From: an uncultured Prevotella sp.
Lineage (GTDB): Bacteria; Bacteroidota; Bacteroidia; Bacteroidales; Bacteroidaceae
Direction: 5' to 3'
Length of the DNA stretch: 39,333 nt
Assembly: GCA_946548065.1 (NCBI GenBank)
Contig: CAMNPM010000021.1
Span: 1 to 39,333 of the forward strand
Numbering within the stretch: the first letter of the stretch is position 1; every line of letters starts with the position of its first letter. The position numbers and the translations under genes are program-made. This document shows, in pieces, positions 6,787 to 20,039 of the stretch. The notes below the pieces were generated by a model that worked only from the letters and a program-made list of their open reading frames with translations, was not told the origin of the DNA and searched no databases.

Positions 6787-9747
6787 ATGAATATTCTGAA
6801 AACATTCATGGCGGGAGTGTTCCTGATGGCAGCCTCCGTGGCGATGGCCGACGGCTATACGGTCGAGGGGCAGTATGTGACGATTCCCGTGCAACAGACA
6901 AAGGCAGGCGGTGCTCAGGTGGTGCGCCTGCAAGTGGTGAACGACAACATTATCCGTGTGCAGGCCACCTCGGAAGCCAAGCTTCCTGCAAAGCAGAGCC
7001 TGATCATCGTCGAGCAGACGGCAAAGCCCAAGTTCAGCGTGACCGATGGCGACTATGTCTCCGTCAAGGCTGCTAATGTGGAAGCCCGGGTCGACAAGCA
7101 GACGGGTGCGGTCACCTTCTTCGATGCCACAGGCCAGCAGCTGCTGAAAGAGGCTGAGAACGGCAAGACCTTCAAGCCCTTCCGCGTGCCTGACCGCGAG
7201 ATTGGTGTCGATGTGGCAAGGGTGCCTGAGAGCCAGCGCAACGGACTCACATGGCGCATGCTGTTCGACAGTCCTGAGGACGAGGCTTTCTACGGCCTGG
7301 GACAGCACCAGTCGGAGGAGCTGAACATGAAGGGCATGAACGAAGACCTGTTCCAGTATAATACCAAGGTGAGTGTCCCCTTCGTGCTGTCAAACAAGAA
7401 CTACGGCCTGCTGTGGGACTCGTACAGCTACTGCCGTTGGGGTAATCCAGAGGAATACCTGCAGCTGGGCAAGGCCTTCAAACTCTACGACCGTCAGGGC
7501 AAGGAAGGCCATCTGACGGGCACCTATACCGACAAGAACGGCAAGCGGCTGGTGCGCGATGAGGACTCCATCTATTACGAGTTCGACTGTCCGGCAGCTT
7601 CTGTGCTGGCCAGCCAGACAGAGCCGGGAGGCATCAAAAACCTGCCCAAAGGCTTCGAACTGAGCGGAGCCAACGTGGTGTACGAAGGCTTCATCGAGCC
7701 GGAATGCTGCGGCAAGTGCAAGGGTAAGGAGGAACTCTACCGCTTCATCCTCTACTATGCCGGATATATCAAGGTGTACATCGACGGCAAGGAGGTGGTG
7801 GCCGAGCGTTGGCGCACAGCATGGAACCCCAATACCTATAAGTTTGCCGCCAAGCTCCAGAAGGGCAAGCGCGCCCAGCTGCGCATAGAGTGGCAACCCG
7901 ACGGAGGCGTGTCGTACTGCGGACTGCGCGTAGCCAAGCAGAACAAGGACCAGGACAAGCTATCGGTGTGGAGCGAGATGGCCAAGGATATGGACTATTA
8001 CTTCATTGCGGGCAAGAATGCCGACGAGGTGATTTCAGGCTATCGCACACTGACGGGCAAGGCTCCGGTATATCCCAAGTGGGTGCTGGGCTTCTGGCAG
8101 AGCAGGGAGCGCTACAAGACCAGTGGGGAGATAGAGTGGAACCTGGCTGAGTTCCGCAAGCGCCAGATACCTATCGACAATATCGTGCAGGACTGGAACT
8201 ACTGGAAGGAGGACCAGTGGGGCTCTCACCAGTTTGAGGCTTCGCGCTATCCCAATCCCCAGGCAATGCTCGACAGCATACACCAGATGGGTGGCCGCTT
8301 CATGATCAGCGTATGGCCTAAGTTCTACTGCAATACCGCCAACTATAAGGAGCTGGACGCCAAGGGCTGGATGTATCATCAGGCAGTGACGGACGACATC
8401 CACGACTGGGTAGGTCCGGGCTATGTGGGTTCGTTCTACGATGCCTATGATGCCGGAGCCCGCAAGATGTTCTGGCGGCAGATGGACGAGAATCTGTTCT
8501 CGAAGTATAAGCACGGCATTGATGCCTGGTGGATGGATGCCTCAGAGCCCAATGTGCGCGACTGTACCCCGATGTGGTATCGCAAGGCCCTGAGCGGACC
8601 TACTGCCCTGGGCTCTACCACTGAGTATTTCAATGCCTACTCGATAGTCAATGCTGATGCCATCTACAACGGACAGCGCAGCGTCAATCCCAACCAGCGC
8701 GTGTTCCTGCTGACGCGTAGCGGCTTTGCCGGTGAGCAGCGTTACTCTACTGCCACCTGGAGCGGTGACATAGGTACCCGCTGGGAGGATATGCGCGCCC
8801 AGATGACGGCAGGACTGAACTACTCCATGTCTGGACTGCCCTTCTGGGGTATGGACCAGGGCGGCTTCTGTGTGGAAAACCGCTATGTGGAGGCCCAGCA
8901 GCTGTTTGAGCGTTCTGGTGTGGAGAACGAAGATCTGAAAGAGTGGCGCGAGCTGCAGGCCCGTTGGAGCCAGTTTGGCGCGTTCATCCCCTTGTTCCGT
9001 GTACACGGACAGTGGCCCTTGCGCGAAATCTGGAACCTGGCCCCCGACAATCATCCCTGCTACCGCTCGTTCGTGTATTACGACAAGCTGCGCTACCGCC
9101 TGATGCCTTACCTCTATTCGATGGCTGGATGGGTGCATCTGAACGACTATACCATGATGCGCGGTCTGATAATGGACTTCAACGGTGACAAGCAGGTGGA
9201 GAACATCAAGGATCAGTGGATGTTCGGCCCGGCGCTGATGGCTTGCCCCGTGGGCTACTATAAGGCGCGCAACCGTAGTGTCTACTTCCCCCAGCAGACG
9301 GGTTGGTACGACCTCTACAGCGGTGAGCATATCCAGGGCGGACAGACGCTCGTCGTGGATGCTCCCTACGAGAAGATTCCCGTCTTCGTGCGCGAGGGTG
9401 CCATCATTCCCTTCGGCCCAGAGATGCAGTATAGCGACGAGAAACCTGCCGACCTCATTACCCTTTATATCTATGCCGGCAAGGACGGACAGTTCCAGCT
9501 CTACGAGGATGAGGGTGTGAACTACAACTACGAGAAGGGCAAGTATGCCACGATAGACATCCGGTATGACGATGGCGCCCGCACACTTACCATTGGCCAG
9601 CGCAAGGGCTCGTTCAATGGTATGCTGAAGCAGCGCAAGTTCAACGTCGTTCTGGTGACCCCAGAGCGCGCTCGCGAACTCTCGTTCGAACCCCAGTCGG
9701 GCGTACAGGTCGACTATTCGGGAAAGCAGGTCAGCGTGAAGCTATAG
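6787..9747 (+). CDS. GH31 alpha-glycosidase with PA14 insert, probable alpha-xylosidase
   Basis: A 986-residue exported enzyme (signal peptide MNILKTFMAGVFLMAASVAMA). It has an N-terminal beta-sandwich, a PA14-like insert at about 250-385 (YEGFIEPE... through GLRVAK), a GH31 barrel and C-terminal beta domains. The nucleophile is Asp584 in WWMDASEP and the acid/base Asp661 in WSGDIG, both intact. A PA14 insert is typical of GH31 alpha-xylosidases such as those of Cellvibrio and Bacteroides ovatus. The enzyme would remove alpha-linked xylose from xyloglucan or from the alpha-xylose decorations of complex cereal xylans; the xylan neighbours favour the second. The start at 6787 is chosen because it gives a clean signal peptide and follows the -7 box. 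An alpha-glucosidase cannot be excluded from sequence alone. Confidence 0.88.
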   Translation: MNILKTFMAGVFLMAASVAMADGYTVEGQYVTIPVQQTKAGGAQVVRLQVVNDNIIRVQATSEAKLPAKQSLIIVEQTAKPKFSVTDGDYVSVKAANVEARVDKQTGAVTFFDATGQQLLKEAENGKTFKPFRVPDREIGVDVARVPESQRNGLTWRMLFDSPEDEAFYGLGQHQSEELNMKGMNEDLFQYNTKVSVPFVLSNKNYGLLWDSYSYCRWGNPEEYLQLGKAFKLYDRQGKEGHLTGTYTDKNGKRLVRDEDSIYYEFDCPAASVLASQTEPGGIKNLPKGFELSGANVVYEGFIEPECCGKCKGKEELYRFILYYAGYIKVYIDGKEVVAERWRTAWNPNTYKFAAKLQKGKRAQLRIEWQPDGGVSYCGLRVAKQNKDQDKLSVWSEMAKDMDYYFIAGKNADEVISGYRTLTGKAPVYPKWVLGFWQSRERYKTSGEIEWNLAEFRKRQIPIDNIVQDWNYWKEDQWGSHQFEASRYPNPQAMLDSIHQMGGRFMISVWPKFYCNTANYKELDAKGWMYHQAVTDDIHDWVGPGYVGSFYDAYDAGARKMFWRQMDENLFSKYKHGIDAWWMDASEPNVRDCTPMWYRKALSGPTALGSTTEYFNAYSIVNADAIYNGQRSVNPNQRVFLLTRSGFAGEQRYSTATWSGDIGTRWEDMRAQMTAGLNYSMSGLPFWGMDQGGFCVENRYVEAQQLFERSGVENEDLKEWRELQARWSQFGAFIPLFRVHGQWPLREIWNLAPDNHPCYRSFVYYDKLRYRLMPYLYSMAGWVHLNDYTMMRGLIMDFNGDKQVENIKDQWMFGPALMACPVGYYKARNRSVYFPQQTGWYDLYSGEHIQGGQTLVVDAPYEKIPVFVREGAIIPFGPEMQYSDEKPADLITLYIYAGKDGQFQLYEDEGVNYNYEKGKYATIDIRYDDGARTLTIGQRKGSFNGMLKQRKFNVVLVTPERARELSFEPQSGVQVDYSGKQVSVKL

Positions 9748-9798
9748 CCCACAGGGACTGGCAGTTTTTTCTTCTGCCGCTCCTTTGATACAAACACA

Positions 9799-9841
9799 AA
9801 AGTCTGTGAGACACGGCGTAAGGTCGGTCTCGCAGACTTTT
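9799..9841 (+). terminator. Probable intrinsic terminator after GH31
   Basis: Stem AAAGTCTGTGAGAC (9799-9812) pairs with GTCTCGCAGACTTT (9827-9840), with one G-U, and TTTT ends it. It lies 51 bp after the GH31 stop. Its 3' arm fills the place of a -33 element for the next promoter. Confidence 0.6.
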
Positions 9842-9843
9842 CG

Positions 9844-9851
9844 TAATTTTG
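9844..9851 (+). promoter_or_regulatory. -7 box of the CE6-CE1 gene, no -33 element
   Basis: TAATTTTG followed by GCACCC. The position 20 bp upstream (9820-9823, AAGG) has no TTG and lies in the loop of the hairpin. Predicted leader about 45 bases to the ATG at 9902. Confidence 0.65.
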
Positions 9852-9886
9852 CACCCAGATAAAATACTTCTTAAACTTTAACTTAA

Positions 9887-11842
<1,956 letters not shown>

Positions 11843-11910
11843 GAAACGAGTGCTGACAGGTGGAGGAAATAGCATATTTCAGCTAATGAGCTTCCTATGA
11901 TACAAGAGCA

Positions 11911-11954
11911 AAAGTCTGTGAGACATGGCAAAATGCCCGTCTCACGGACTTTTT
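11911..11954 (+). terminator. Probable intrinsic terminator after the CE6-CE1 gene
   Basis: Stem AAAGTCTGTGAGAC pairs with GTCTCACGGACTTT (one G-U) and TTTTT follows. It lies 68 bp after the CE6-CE1 stop and two bases before the -7 box of GH3. Confidence 0.6.
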
Positions 11955-11955
11955 G

Positions 11956-11963
11956 TAACTTTG
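11956..11963 (+). promoter_or_regulatory. -7 box of the GH3 gene, no -33 element
   Basis: TAACTTTG followed by GCACCC. The expected -33 position (11932-11935) reads AATG. Leader of roughly 30 bases to the ATG at 12002. Confidence 0.65.
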
Positions 11964-12001
11964 CACCCGCAATACTTGGGACAAAACAAGAATACTCCAA
12001 T

Positions 12002-14584
12002 ATGAAACATCTTCTATTATCAACTATCATGACGGTCTGTGTCGGTACGACAGTATCGGCACAGACATTTCCTTATCAGGATCCTAACCTTACGGCCCGT
12101 GAAAGAGCTGTCGACCTGTGCAAACGTCTGACGCTGGAGGAGAAAGCCCAGCTGATGCTTGACGAAAGTCCCGCCATCCCCCGTCTGGGCATCAAGAAGT
12201 TCTTCTGGTGGAGCGAGGCTCTGCACGGAGCGGCCAATATGGGCAATGTGACTGTGTTTCCTGAGCCGGTGGCTATGGCAGCCTCGTGGAACCCTGACCT
12301 CTTGTATCGGGTGTTTGATGCTGCCTCTACCGAGTTCCGCGCCCAATATAATGAACGCATGTATCGTGGCTCTGGTGAGGACGAGAAGTTCCACAGCCTC
12401 AGTGTGTGGACACCTAATGTGAATATCTTCCGCGACCCGCGCTGGGGTAGGGGGCAGGAGACCTACGGCGAGGATCCCTACCTGACATCGGTGATGGGTA
12501 CCCAGGTGGTACGAGGTCTGCAAGGTCCGGAGAGTGCCAAGTATCGCAAGCTCTGGGCTTGTGCCAAGCATTATGCCGTACACAGCGGTCCGGAGTATAC
12601 CCGTCATACGGCCAACCTGACCGATGTCTCTCCGCGCGACTTCTGGGAGACCTATATGCCGGCCTTCAAGACTTTGGTACAGGAGGCTCATGTGCGCGAG
12701 GTGATGTGTGCCTACCAGCGTCTTGACGACGATCCCTGTTGCGGGTCGAGCCGTCTGCTACAGTCCATCCTGCGCGATGAGTGGGGATTCCGCTATCTGG
12801 TGGTTAGCGACTGCGGAGCTGTGAGTGACTTCTATACTTCCCACAAGTCGTCTTCCTCGCCCGTGACGGCTTCTGCCAAGGCGGTGCTCTCAGGAACCGA
12901 TGTGGAGTGTGGCTATGGCTATGCCTACAAGAGTATCCCTGAGGCAGTGCGTCGCGGACTGATTAGCGAGCAAGAGGTCGACAAGCATGTAGTCAGACTG
13001 CTTGAAGGTCGCTTCGACCTGGGCGAGATGGACGATCCGTCGCTGGTAGAATGGTCGAAGATTCCCTATAGCGTGATGTCCTGTAAGGAGCATGCGCAGA
13101 TAGCCCTCGATATGGCCCGTCAGACCATCGTCTTGTTGCAGAACAAAGGCAACGTGCTGCCTCTGCAGAAGAACAAGGAAAGGATAGCCGTCATCGGTCC
13201 CAATGCCGACGACAAGCCCATGATGTGGGGCAACTATAACGGTGTACCCAACCATACTGTAACGATTCTCGATGGCATCAAGGGCAAGCAGAAGAAGGTG
13301 TTCTATCTGCCAGGCTGCGACCTTACCAACGACAAGGTGATGGACTGTCTGCTGGCCAGCCAGTGTGCTGCGGCAGGCAAGAAGGGACTGAAAGGCACGT
13401 TCTGGAACAATACCGAGCTACAGGGCAAACCTGTCACCACTCAATACTATTCCTCACCCTTGGCCGTTACGACGGCAGGTATGCACAACTTTGCCCCTGG
13501 CGTGAAGATTGAGGATTTCTCGGCTAAGTATGAGACCACCTTTACCCCGCAGGAGTCGGGCGAGTATGTGGTCAACGTGGAAGGCTGTGGCCACTTTGAA
13601 GTGTTTGTTGACGGTGTGCAGAAAGTGAAGATGCACACCTGGCGCACCACACCGACCCGCACCGCCATACAGGCAGAGAAAGGCAAGAGCTACAACATTG
13701 AGGTGCGCTTCCAGTTTGTCAAGACCTGGGGTGCCAACCTGAAGATCAATGTCGCCAAGGAACTGCCCATCGACTATCAGCAGACCATCGCCCAGCTGAA
13801 GGATATTCAGACGGTGGTCTTCGTGGGAGGTATCTCGGCCGCCCTGGAAGGCGAGGAGATGCCCGTCCAGATAGAGGGTTTCAAGGGTGGCGACCGTACT
13901 GATATCGAGCTGCCACGCGTACAGCGCGAATTCCTGAAGGCCCTGAAGGCTGCCGGCAAGACGGTCATCTTTGTCAACTGTTCCGGCTCTGCCATCGCCC
14001 TGGAGCCCGAGGTGCAGTCGTGCGATGCCATCGTGCAGGCCTGGTATGCCGGACAGGAGGGCGGAACGGCTGTTGCCGACGTGCTGTTTGGCGACTATAA
14101 CCCGAGTGGCAAGCTGCCCGTGACCTTCTATAAGCGTACCGACCAGTTGCCCGACTACGAGGACTATTCGATGAAGGGACGCACCTATCGCTATTTCTCC
14201 GATGCCCTGTTCCCCTTCGGCTACGGTCTGTCCTATACCACCTTCCAGGTGGGCGAGGCCACGCGTTCGCTGAACGGCGACCAGATGCAATTTACCATCC
14301 CTGTTACCAATACAGGTCGCCGGGATGGCGCAGAGACCCTGCAGCTCTATGTCCGCAACACCTCCGACCCGGAAGCTCCGCTGAAGACGCTGCGGGCCTT
14401 CCGGCGCGTCTCTCTGAAGGCAGGCCAGACGCAGTCGGTCACGCTGACACTGACGCCTGAGTCGTTCTCCTTCTTCGACGCAGAGACCAATACCATGCGC
14501 ATCAAGCCCGGCACCACCTACGAAGTGCTCTATGGTACCAGTTCCGACGACCGTGACCTGAAGAAATTGGAAGTGACATTGTAA
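12002..14584 (+). CDS. xyl3A: GH3 beta-xylosidase with PA14 insert
   Basis: An 860-residue exported GH3 enzyme (signal peptide to about VSAQ). The (beta/alpha)8 domain carries the nucleophile Asp270 in VVSDCG. The second domain is interrupted by a PA14-like module (about 463-595, FWNNTELQ through INVAKE) and has a LEGEEMP block (about 612-618), typical of GH3 beta-xylosidases. A fibronectin-III-like domain closes the protein. P. ruminicola Xyl3A is a GH3 with a PA14-like insertion acting on xylo-oligosaccharides and pNP-arabinofuranoside, so the same role is likely: trimming xylo-oligosaccharides made by the GH10 enzyme. The start at 12002 is preferred over an in-frame ATG at 11897, which lies upstream of the promoter. 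GH10-CE1 follows after 40 bp with no promoter visible, so the two probably share a transcript. Confidence 0.9.
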   Translation: MKHLLLSTIMTVCVGTTVSAQTFPYQDPNLTARERAVDLCKRLTLEEKAQLMLDESPAIPRLGIKKFFWWSEALHGAANMGNVTVFPEPVAMAASWNPDLLYRVFDAASTEFRAQYNERMYRGSGEDEKFHSLSVWTPNVNIFRDPRWGRGQETYGEDPYLTSVMGTQVVRGLQGPESAKYRKLWACAKHYAVHSGPEYTRHTANLTDVSPRDFWETYMPAFKTLVQEAHVREVMCAYQRLDDDPCCGSSRLLQSILRDEWGFRYLVVSDCGAVSDFYTSHKSSSSPVTASAKAVLSGTDVECGYGYAYKSIPEAVRRGLISEQEVDKHVVRLLEGRFDLGEMDDPSLVEWSKIPYSVMSCKEHAQIALDMARQTIVLLQNKGNVLPLQKNKERIAVIGPNADDKPMMWGNYNGVPNHTVTILDGIKGKQKKVFYLPGCDLTNDKVMDCLLASQCAAAGKKGLKGTFWNNTELQGKPVTTQYYSSPLAVTTAGMHNFAPGVKIEDFSAKYETTFTPQESGEYVVNVEGCGHFEVFVDGVQKVKMHTWRTTPTRTAIQAEKGKSYNIEVRFQFVKTWGANLKINVAKELPIDYQQTIAQLKDIQTVVFVGGISAALEGEEMPVQIEGFKGGDRTDIELPRVQREFLKALKAAGKTVIFVNCSGSAIALEPEVQSCDAIVQAWYAGQEGGTAVADVLFGDYNPSGKLPVTFYKRTDQLPDYEDYSMKGRTYRYFSDALFPFGYGLSYTTFQVGEATRSLNGDQMQFTIPVTNTGRRDGAETLQLYVRNTSDPEAPLKTLRAFRRVSLKAGQTQSVTLTLTPESFSFFDAETNTMRIKPGTTYEVLYGTSSDDRDLKKLEVTL

Positions 14585-14618
14585 TATAATATTAGATTTA
14601 AACTCAATACAAAAATAA

Positions 14619-16814
<2,196 letters not shown>

Positions 16815-17534
16815 TTGAAACAGACAAACATCGACATCATTCATGGTTTGCGCTTAGGGCTTCCCATTGCCCTGGGCTATTTTGCCGTAGCTTTCTCGCT
16901 GGGTATCATCGCTGCGAAAGCCGGATTGACGGCACCAGAGGGATTCCTGAGCAGTTTCTTCATTCGCGCCTCTGCCGGTGAGTATGGAGTCTATACGCTG
17001 GTGGCAGCGCAAGCAGCCTATGTCGAGGTGGTGGCCATGTGTGTGGTGGCCAATCTGCGCTATATGCTGATGAGTGCAGCCCTCTCGCAGAAGATAGCAC
17101 CAGGCACCTCGCTGCTGCGCAGGTTGCTGATGGCCTGCTGCGTCACCGATGAGATATTTGCCATCTCCATTGCCCATCCGGGCTATACGCCCCCCGCCTA
17201 TACCTACTCGGCGGCTCTGGTCTCCACCTTGTTCTGGGCTTCAGGATGTGCGGTGGGCATTACGGCAGGCAGCCTGTTGCCTCCTGATATAGTCACCGCG
17301 TTGAGCATGTCGCTCTATGGCATGTTCCTCGCCATCATCATCCCGCCGTGCCGCAAAGACCATCATGTGCTCTATGTCCTGGCAGCGAGTCTGGTGCTCA
17401 GTGGATTGTGTGCCATCGTCCCTGTCATAGGCGGTTGGAGCAGCGGCATGCGTACCGTCGTGCTGACTGTCGTCATCTCTGCGGTGGCCGCGTGGCTCAA
17501 ACCTATTCATACCGAAACCGATGAGCCGGCATAG
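16815..17534 (+). CDS. azlC: AzlC-family branched-chain amino acid exporter subunit
   Basis: A 239-residue inner-membrane protein with several hydrophobic helices and the AzlC signature (GLPIALGYF near the N-terminus, then a SAGEY segment and NLRYMLMSAALSQ). With AzlD it exports branched-chain amino acids and analogues. The only start that keeps the conserved N-terminus is a TTG at 16815, directly after the TAG of the xylanase gene and in the same frame; there is no in-frame ATG before residue about 75. It overlaps azlD by 14 bp. No promoter is visible, so expression probably depends on the GH3/GH10 transcript. What an amino acid exporter does in a xylan operon is unclear. Confidence 0.85.
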   Translation: MKQTNIDIIHGLRLGLPIALGYFAVAFSLGIIAAKAGLTAPEGFLSSFFIRASAGEYGVYTLVAAQAAYVEVVAMCVVANLRYMLMSAALSQKIAPGTSLLRRLLMACCVTDEIFAISIAHPGYTPPAYTYSAALVSTLFWASGCAVGITAGSLLPPDIVTALSMSLYGMFLAIIIPPCRKDHHVLYVLAASLVLSGLCAIVPVIGGWSSGMRTVVLTVVISAVAAWLKPIHTETDEPA

Positions 17535-17820
17535 CATTATCCTCTATATCCTTATCGGCATTCTGGTCACCAACCTGATACGGGTGCTTCCGATGGCCTT
17601 GATTCACGGTCCCATCAAGAACCGCTTCGTGCGAAGCTTCCTTTATTATGTCCCTTACGTTACGCTGGCGGTGATGACTTTCCCGGACATGATCCTTGCT
17701 ACGCCGACCCCGCTGACGGGTATCGCCGCCCTCCTTGCCGGTATCATCGCTGCATGGTTCCGTCTGGGCTTGTTCCCCGTGGCCGTTATCTGCTGCGTGA
17801 TTGCATTTCTGCTCGTATGA
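17521..17820 (+). CDS. azlD: AzlD-family branched-chain amino acid transport subunit
   Basis: A 99-residue protein with three to four TM helices, the usual size and hydrophobic pattern of AzlD (early TNLIRVLPMAL, later helices TLAVMTFPDMIL and GIIAAWFRLGLFP). It is the small partner of AzlC, to which it is coupled by a 14-bp overlap. Its stop lies 6 bp from the stop of the convergent cytochrome c assembly gene, and no terminator hairpin is visible between them, so the two transcripts may overlap. Confidence 0.85.
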   Translation: MSRHSIILYILIGILVTNLIRVLPMALIHGPIKNRFVRSFLYYVPYVTLAVMTFPDMILATPTPLTGIAALLAGIIAAWFRLGLFPVAVICCVIAFLLV

Positions 17821-17826
17821 ATCTTT

Positions 17827-19989
17827 TCAGGCGTAGCTGTGCATGCCGCCGAGGAAATAGTTGACTCCGAAATAGGTCATAAGGATGGTGAGGAAGGCGA
17901 GCGTCATATAAACGTGGTAGCGCATGGTTGCTGGCCGAGGTGCCAGCGGTGAGAAGGAACGATGGGCAGGAGCCGCATAGACCATGAAGGTGATGAGTGC
18001 CCAGGTCTCCTTGGGATCCCACGACCAGTAGGTGCCCCATGAGATGTTGGCCCAGATGGCTCCGATGAATATGCCGAATCCCAGACAGGTGAGTGCTGGG
18101 AAGAGCATGAGCTGTCCTAAGAGGTGTAGCTGCTGGCGCTGCTGACGGAGGAAGAGGGCGGTGAGCGAGGCGATGAAGGTGAGTGCCAGGAGGGCAAAGG
18201 CCGTCATGATGATGCTGACATGGAGGGTAAGCAGGGGTGAGTTGAGCACAGGCATGAGATGCGTGATCTGCGGATCCATCTGCGAGATATGGCTCACCAG
18301 CAGGAAGAATCCTGCGAGCAGCAGTCCGAAGGTGAGCAGGATGGGAAAGCGCCTGCTGCCCAGCATGGCCAGCAGCATGATGCCCCAGGCCAGGAAGAGC
18401 ATGGTCTCGTAGCCGTTGGCCATTGGTATGTGGCCTGTGATGGTCCAGCGCAGTGAGAGACAGAAGGTGAGTGCCAGGAAACACAGCATGAGGAGCACAA
18501 GGGCCACAAGCTTACCATGACGCTCATACCAGGACGAGCGGAAGATGAGCAGGAGGAACGATAGTATGCCCAGCGTGAGGCATACCATGAAGAGGATGGT
18601 AGCAAAGGGTATCTTATTATAAATGCGTTCAGCCTGCACACGGGTGGTGCTGGGTAGCGAGGAGCCTCCGAAGGTCTGCTGATACTCCAGCATCTTGTCC
18701 AGATACTCATTGGCCCGCTGGTAGTGGCCTGCCTGTATCTCGCCGTTGAGGCGGCTGAACACCTCGCGCATGTAGCGCTGGTGTTCGCTGTCCATCGTCT
18801 CAGGTAGTGTGCTGGTTGGAGCATACCATGTGATACGTCCCTTGTCGGAGTAGGGGAAGAGCTTGAGCGGAGTGCCCTGATGTAGCTCCATGATGATGGA
18901 TACCCGTTCGTCAATCTTTGCCATATCCTTGTCGGCAAGATACGGCCCCAGCTGATAGCCCTGCGGACCGAAGAAACTGTTGAATGCAGCGTGGTCGGGC
19001 AGCTGCAGACGCACTTTCATTTCGCTGCCCTTGATCTTGATGACGGGCTCGCGCGTCCAGTCTTCATAGAAGAAGATGAAGCCGGTGAGCACCTGTGAGG
19101 CTGAATATTCGCCATAGGAGCGCTTGCCGCAGAGCTTCTTGGTGAAGTCGAGGGCATAGGTTTGCATAGGACATACCCGGTCGTTGTAGACCACAAAGAG
19201 CCGACAGAACCGTTCTGCCGTTTCCTGCGGCAGTACGCGCGGACTGGTACCCTCCGGCTTCATCGCGTCCGTTGCCATTGTATGGCCATACACCGCACAC
19301 AGCAGCGCGCAGGTTGCCGTGCGGCGCAGCAGTTGGCGATAGGCTCCGCGCGGGTCGACAAGCATCCACACCAAAGCCACAAACAGCAGCGCATAGCCAA
19401 GATAGGTAACGGGAATGCCCCAAGGGTCGCTGTTCATAGCCAGGATGCTGCCCTGCAGGTCTTCGTCGAAGCTGCTCTGATAGAGGCGTACGCCCCGATG
19501 CGACACGATGCTGTTCATGGATACGGTAGCCTTTGTCCCGCCACCATGTGCATCGGCATCGAGCAGGATGTCGGAGACATAGTCGGAAGGAGCCTGCGTT
19601 CCCTCGTGATAGCGCACCTCGAAGCGCAGGAGCGATATGCCGAAAGGCAATGCATGCTCCTGCAGGTCGGAGGTGAGATATACATTTGTGAGTTGGCCCT
19701 TCCGCAGGTGAACGATGCCCTGCCGAGATGTGAGATGAGTCAGTAATGCTCCTGCCAGGATGACAACGAACGACAGGTGGAGTACGACCACAGAGGGACG
19801 TCGTACGCGTCGTCTGACAAAATAGAATACCGCCACAGCCGTGAGCAAGGCCCAGAGGGCGGAGAACCACCAGGCTCCATAGATATGTTCGGACACGAAG
19901 GTGGTGCCTTGGTATTTCTCGACAATCGTGGCAGCCGCCAAGACGGCGACTACCACGATATATAATGCTATGACAGTTTTCTTCATCAT
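17827..19989 (-). CDS. ResB-CcsA fusion, System II cytochrome c assembly protein
   Basis: About 720 residues. The N-terminal half is ResB/CcsB-like (TM helices plus a periplasmic domain with HRGVRLYQSSF); the C-terminal half is a CcsA/CcmC-like multi-helix domain with the tryptophan-rich haem motif WGTYWSWDPKETW at about 651-663. The protein carries haem across the membrane and joins it to CxxCH motifs of exported cytochromes; fused ResB-CcsA proteins are common in Bacteroidota. The gene lies just after a di-heme c-type oxidoreductase, an obvious client. A perfect promoter (20024-19993) ends only three bases before the ATG at 19989 (another ATG at 19986), so the mRNA may be leaderless. An open frame continues to 20148 but runs through the promoter into the upstream gene, so I reject that start. 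Confidence 0.87.
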   Translation of the reverse strand: MMKKTVIALYIVVVAVLAAATIVEKYQGTTFVSEHIYGAWWFSALWALLTAVAVFYFVRRRVRRPSVVVLHLSFVVILAGALLTHLTSRQGIVHLRKGQLTNVYLTSDLQEHALPFGISLLRFEVRYHEGTQAPSDYVSDILLDADAHGGGTKATVSMNSIVSHRGVRLYQSSFDEDLQGSILAMNSDPWGIPVTYLGYALLFVALVWMLVDPRGAYRQLLRRTATCALLCAVYGHTMATDAMKPEGTSPRVLPQETAERFCRLFVVYNDRVCPMQTYALDFTKKLCGKRSYGEYSASQVLTGFIFFYEDWTREPVIKIKGSEMKVRLQLPDHAAFNSFFGPQGYQLGPYLADKDMAKIDERVSIIMELHQGTPLKLFPYSDKGRITWYAPTSTLPETMDSEHQRYMREVFSRLNGEIQAGHYQRANEYLDKMLEYQQTFGGSSLPSTTRVQAERIYNKIPFATILFMVCLTLGILSFLLLIFRSSWYERHGKLVALVLLMLCFLALTFCLSLRWTITGHIPMANGYETMLFLAWGIMLLAMLGSRRFPILLTFGLLLAGFFLLVSHISQMDPQITHLMPVLNSPLLTLHVSIIMTAFALLALTFIASLTALFLRQQRQQLHLLGQLMLFPALTCLGFGIFIGAIWANISWGTYWSWDPKETWALITFMVYAAPAHRSFSPLAPRPATMRYHVYMTLAFLTILMTYFGVNYFLGGMHSYA

Positions 19990-19992
19990 TTG

Positions 19993-20024
19993 CAAAGGTA
20001 CGAAATATTTGACACGTGGGCAAA
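19993..20024 (-). promoter_or_regulatory. Promoter of the ResB-CcsA gene
   Basis: On the minus strand TTTG (20024-20021), a 20-bp spacer, then TACCTTTG (20000-19993), a perfect match to the Bacteroidota consensus. The first ATG follows after CAA. Confidence 0.75.
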
Positions 20025-20039
20025 TGTTTCGTGTGACAA

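Larger units (their letters stand above)
9781..9856 (+). repeat. Hairpin-promoter module, copy 1
   Basis: A 76-base module that recurs at 11893-11968 with about 62 of 76 positions identical and no gaps. It contains a 14-bp stem (9799-9812 with 9827-9840), a short inner stem, a T4 run (9838-9841) and then the -7 box TAATTTTG (9844-9851) and GCACCC. It joins a terminator-like hairpin for GH31 directly to the promoter of the CE6-CE1 gene. Confidence 0.8.
11893..11968 (+). repeat. Hairpin-promoter module, copy 2
   Basis: Second copy of the 76-base module, same length as copy 1. Stem 11911-11924 with 11939-11952, inner GGC/GCC stem, T-run 11950-11954, -7 box 11956-11963. The stem substitutions relative to copy 1 (right-arm G to A and A to G, inner U to C) all exchange Watson-Crick and G-U pairs in + strand RNA, so the fold is kept. 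Confidence 0.8.
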
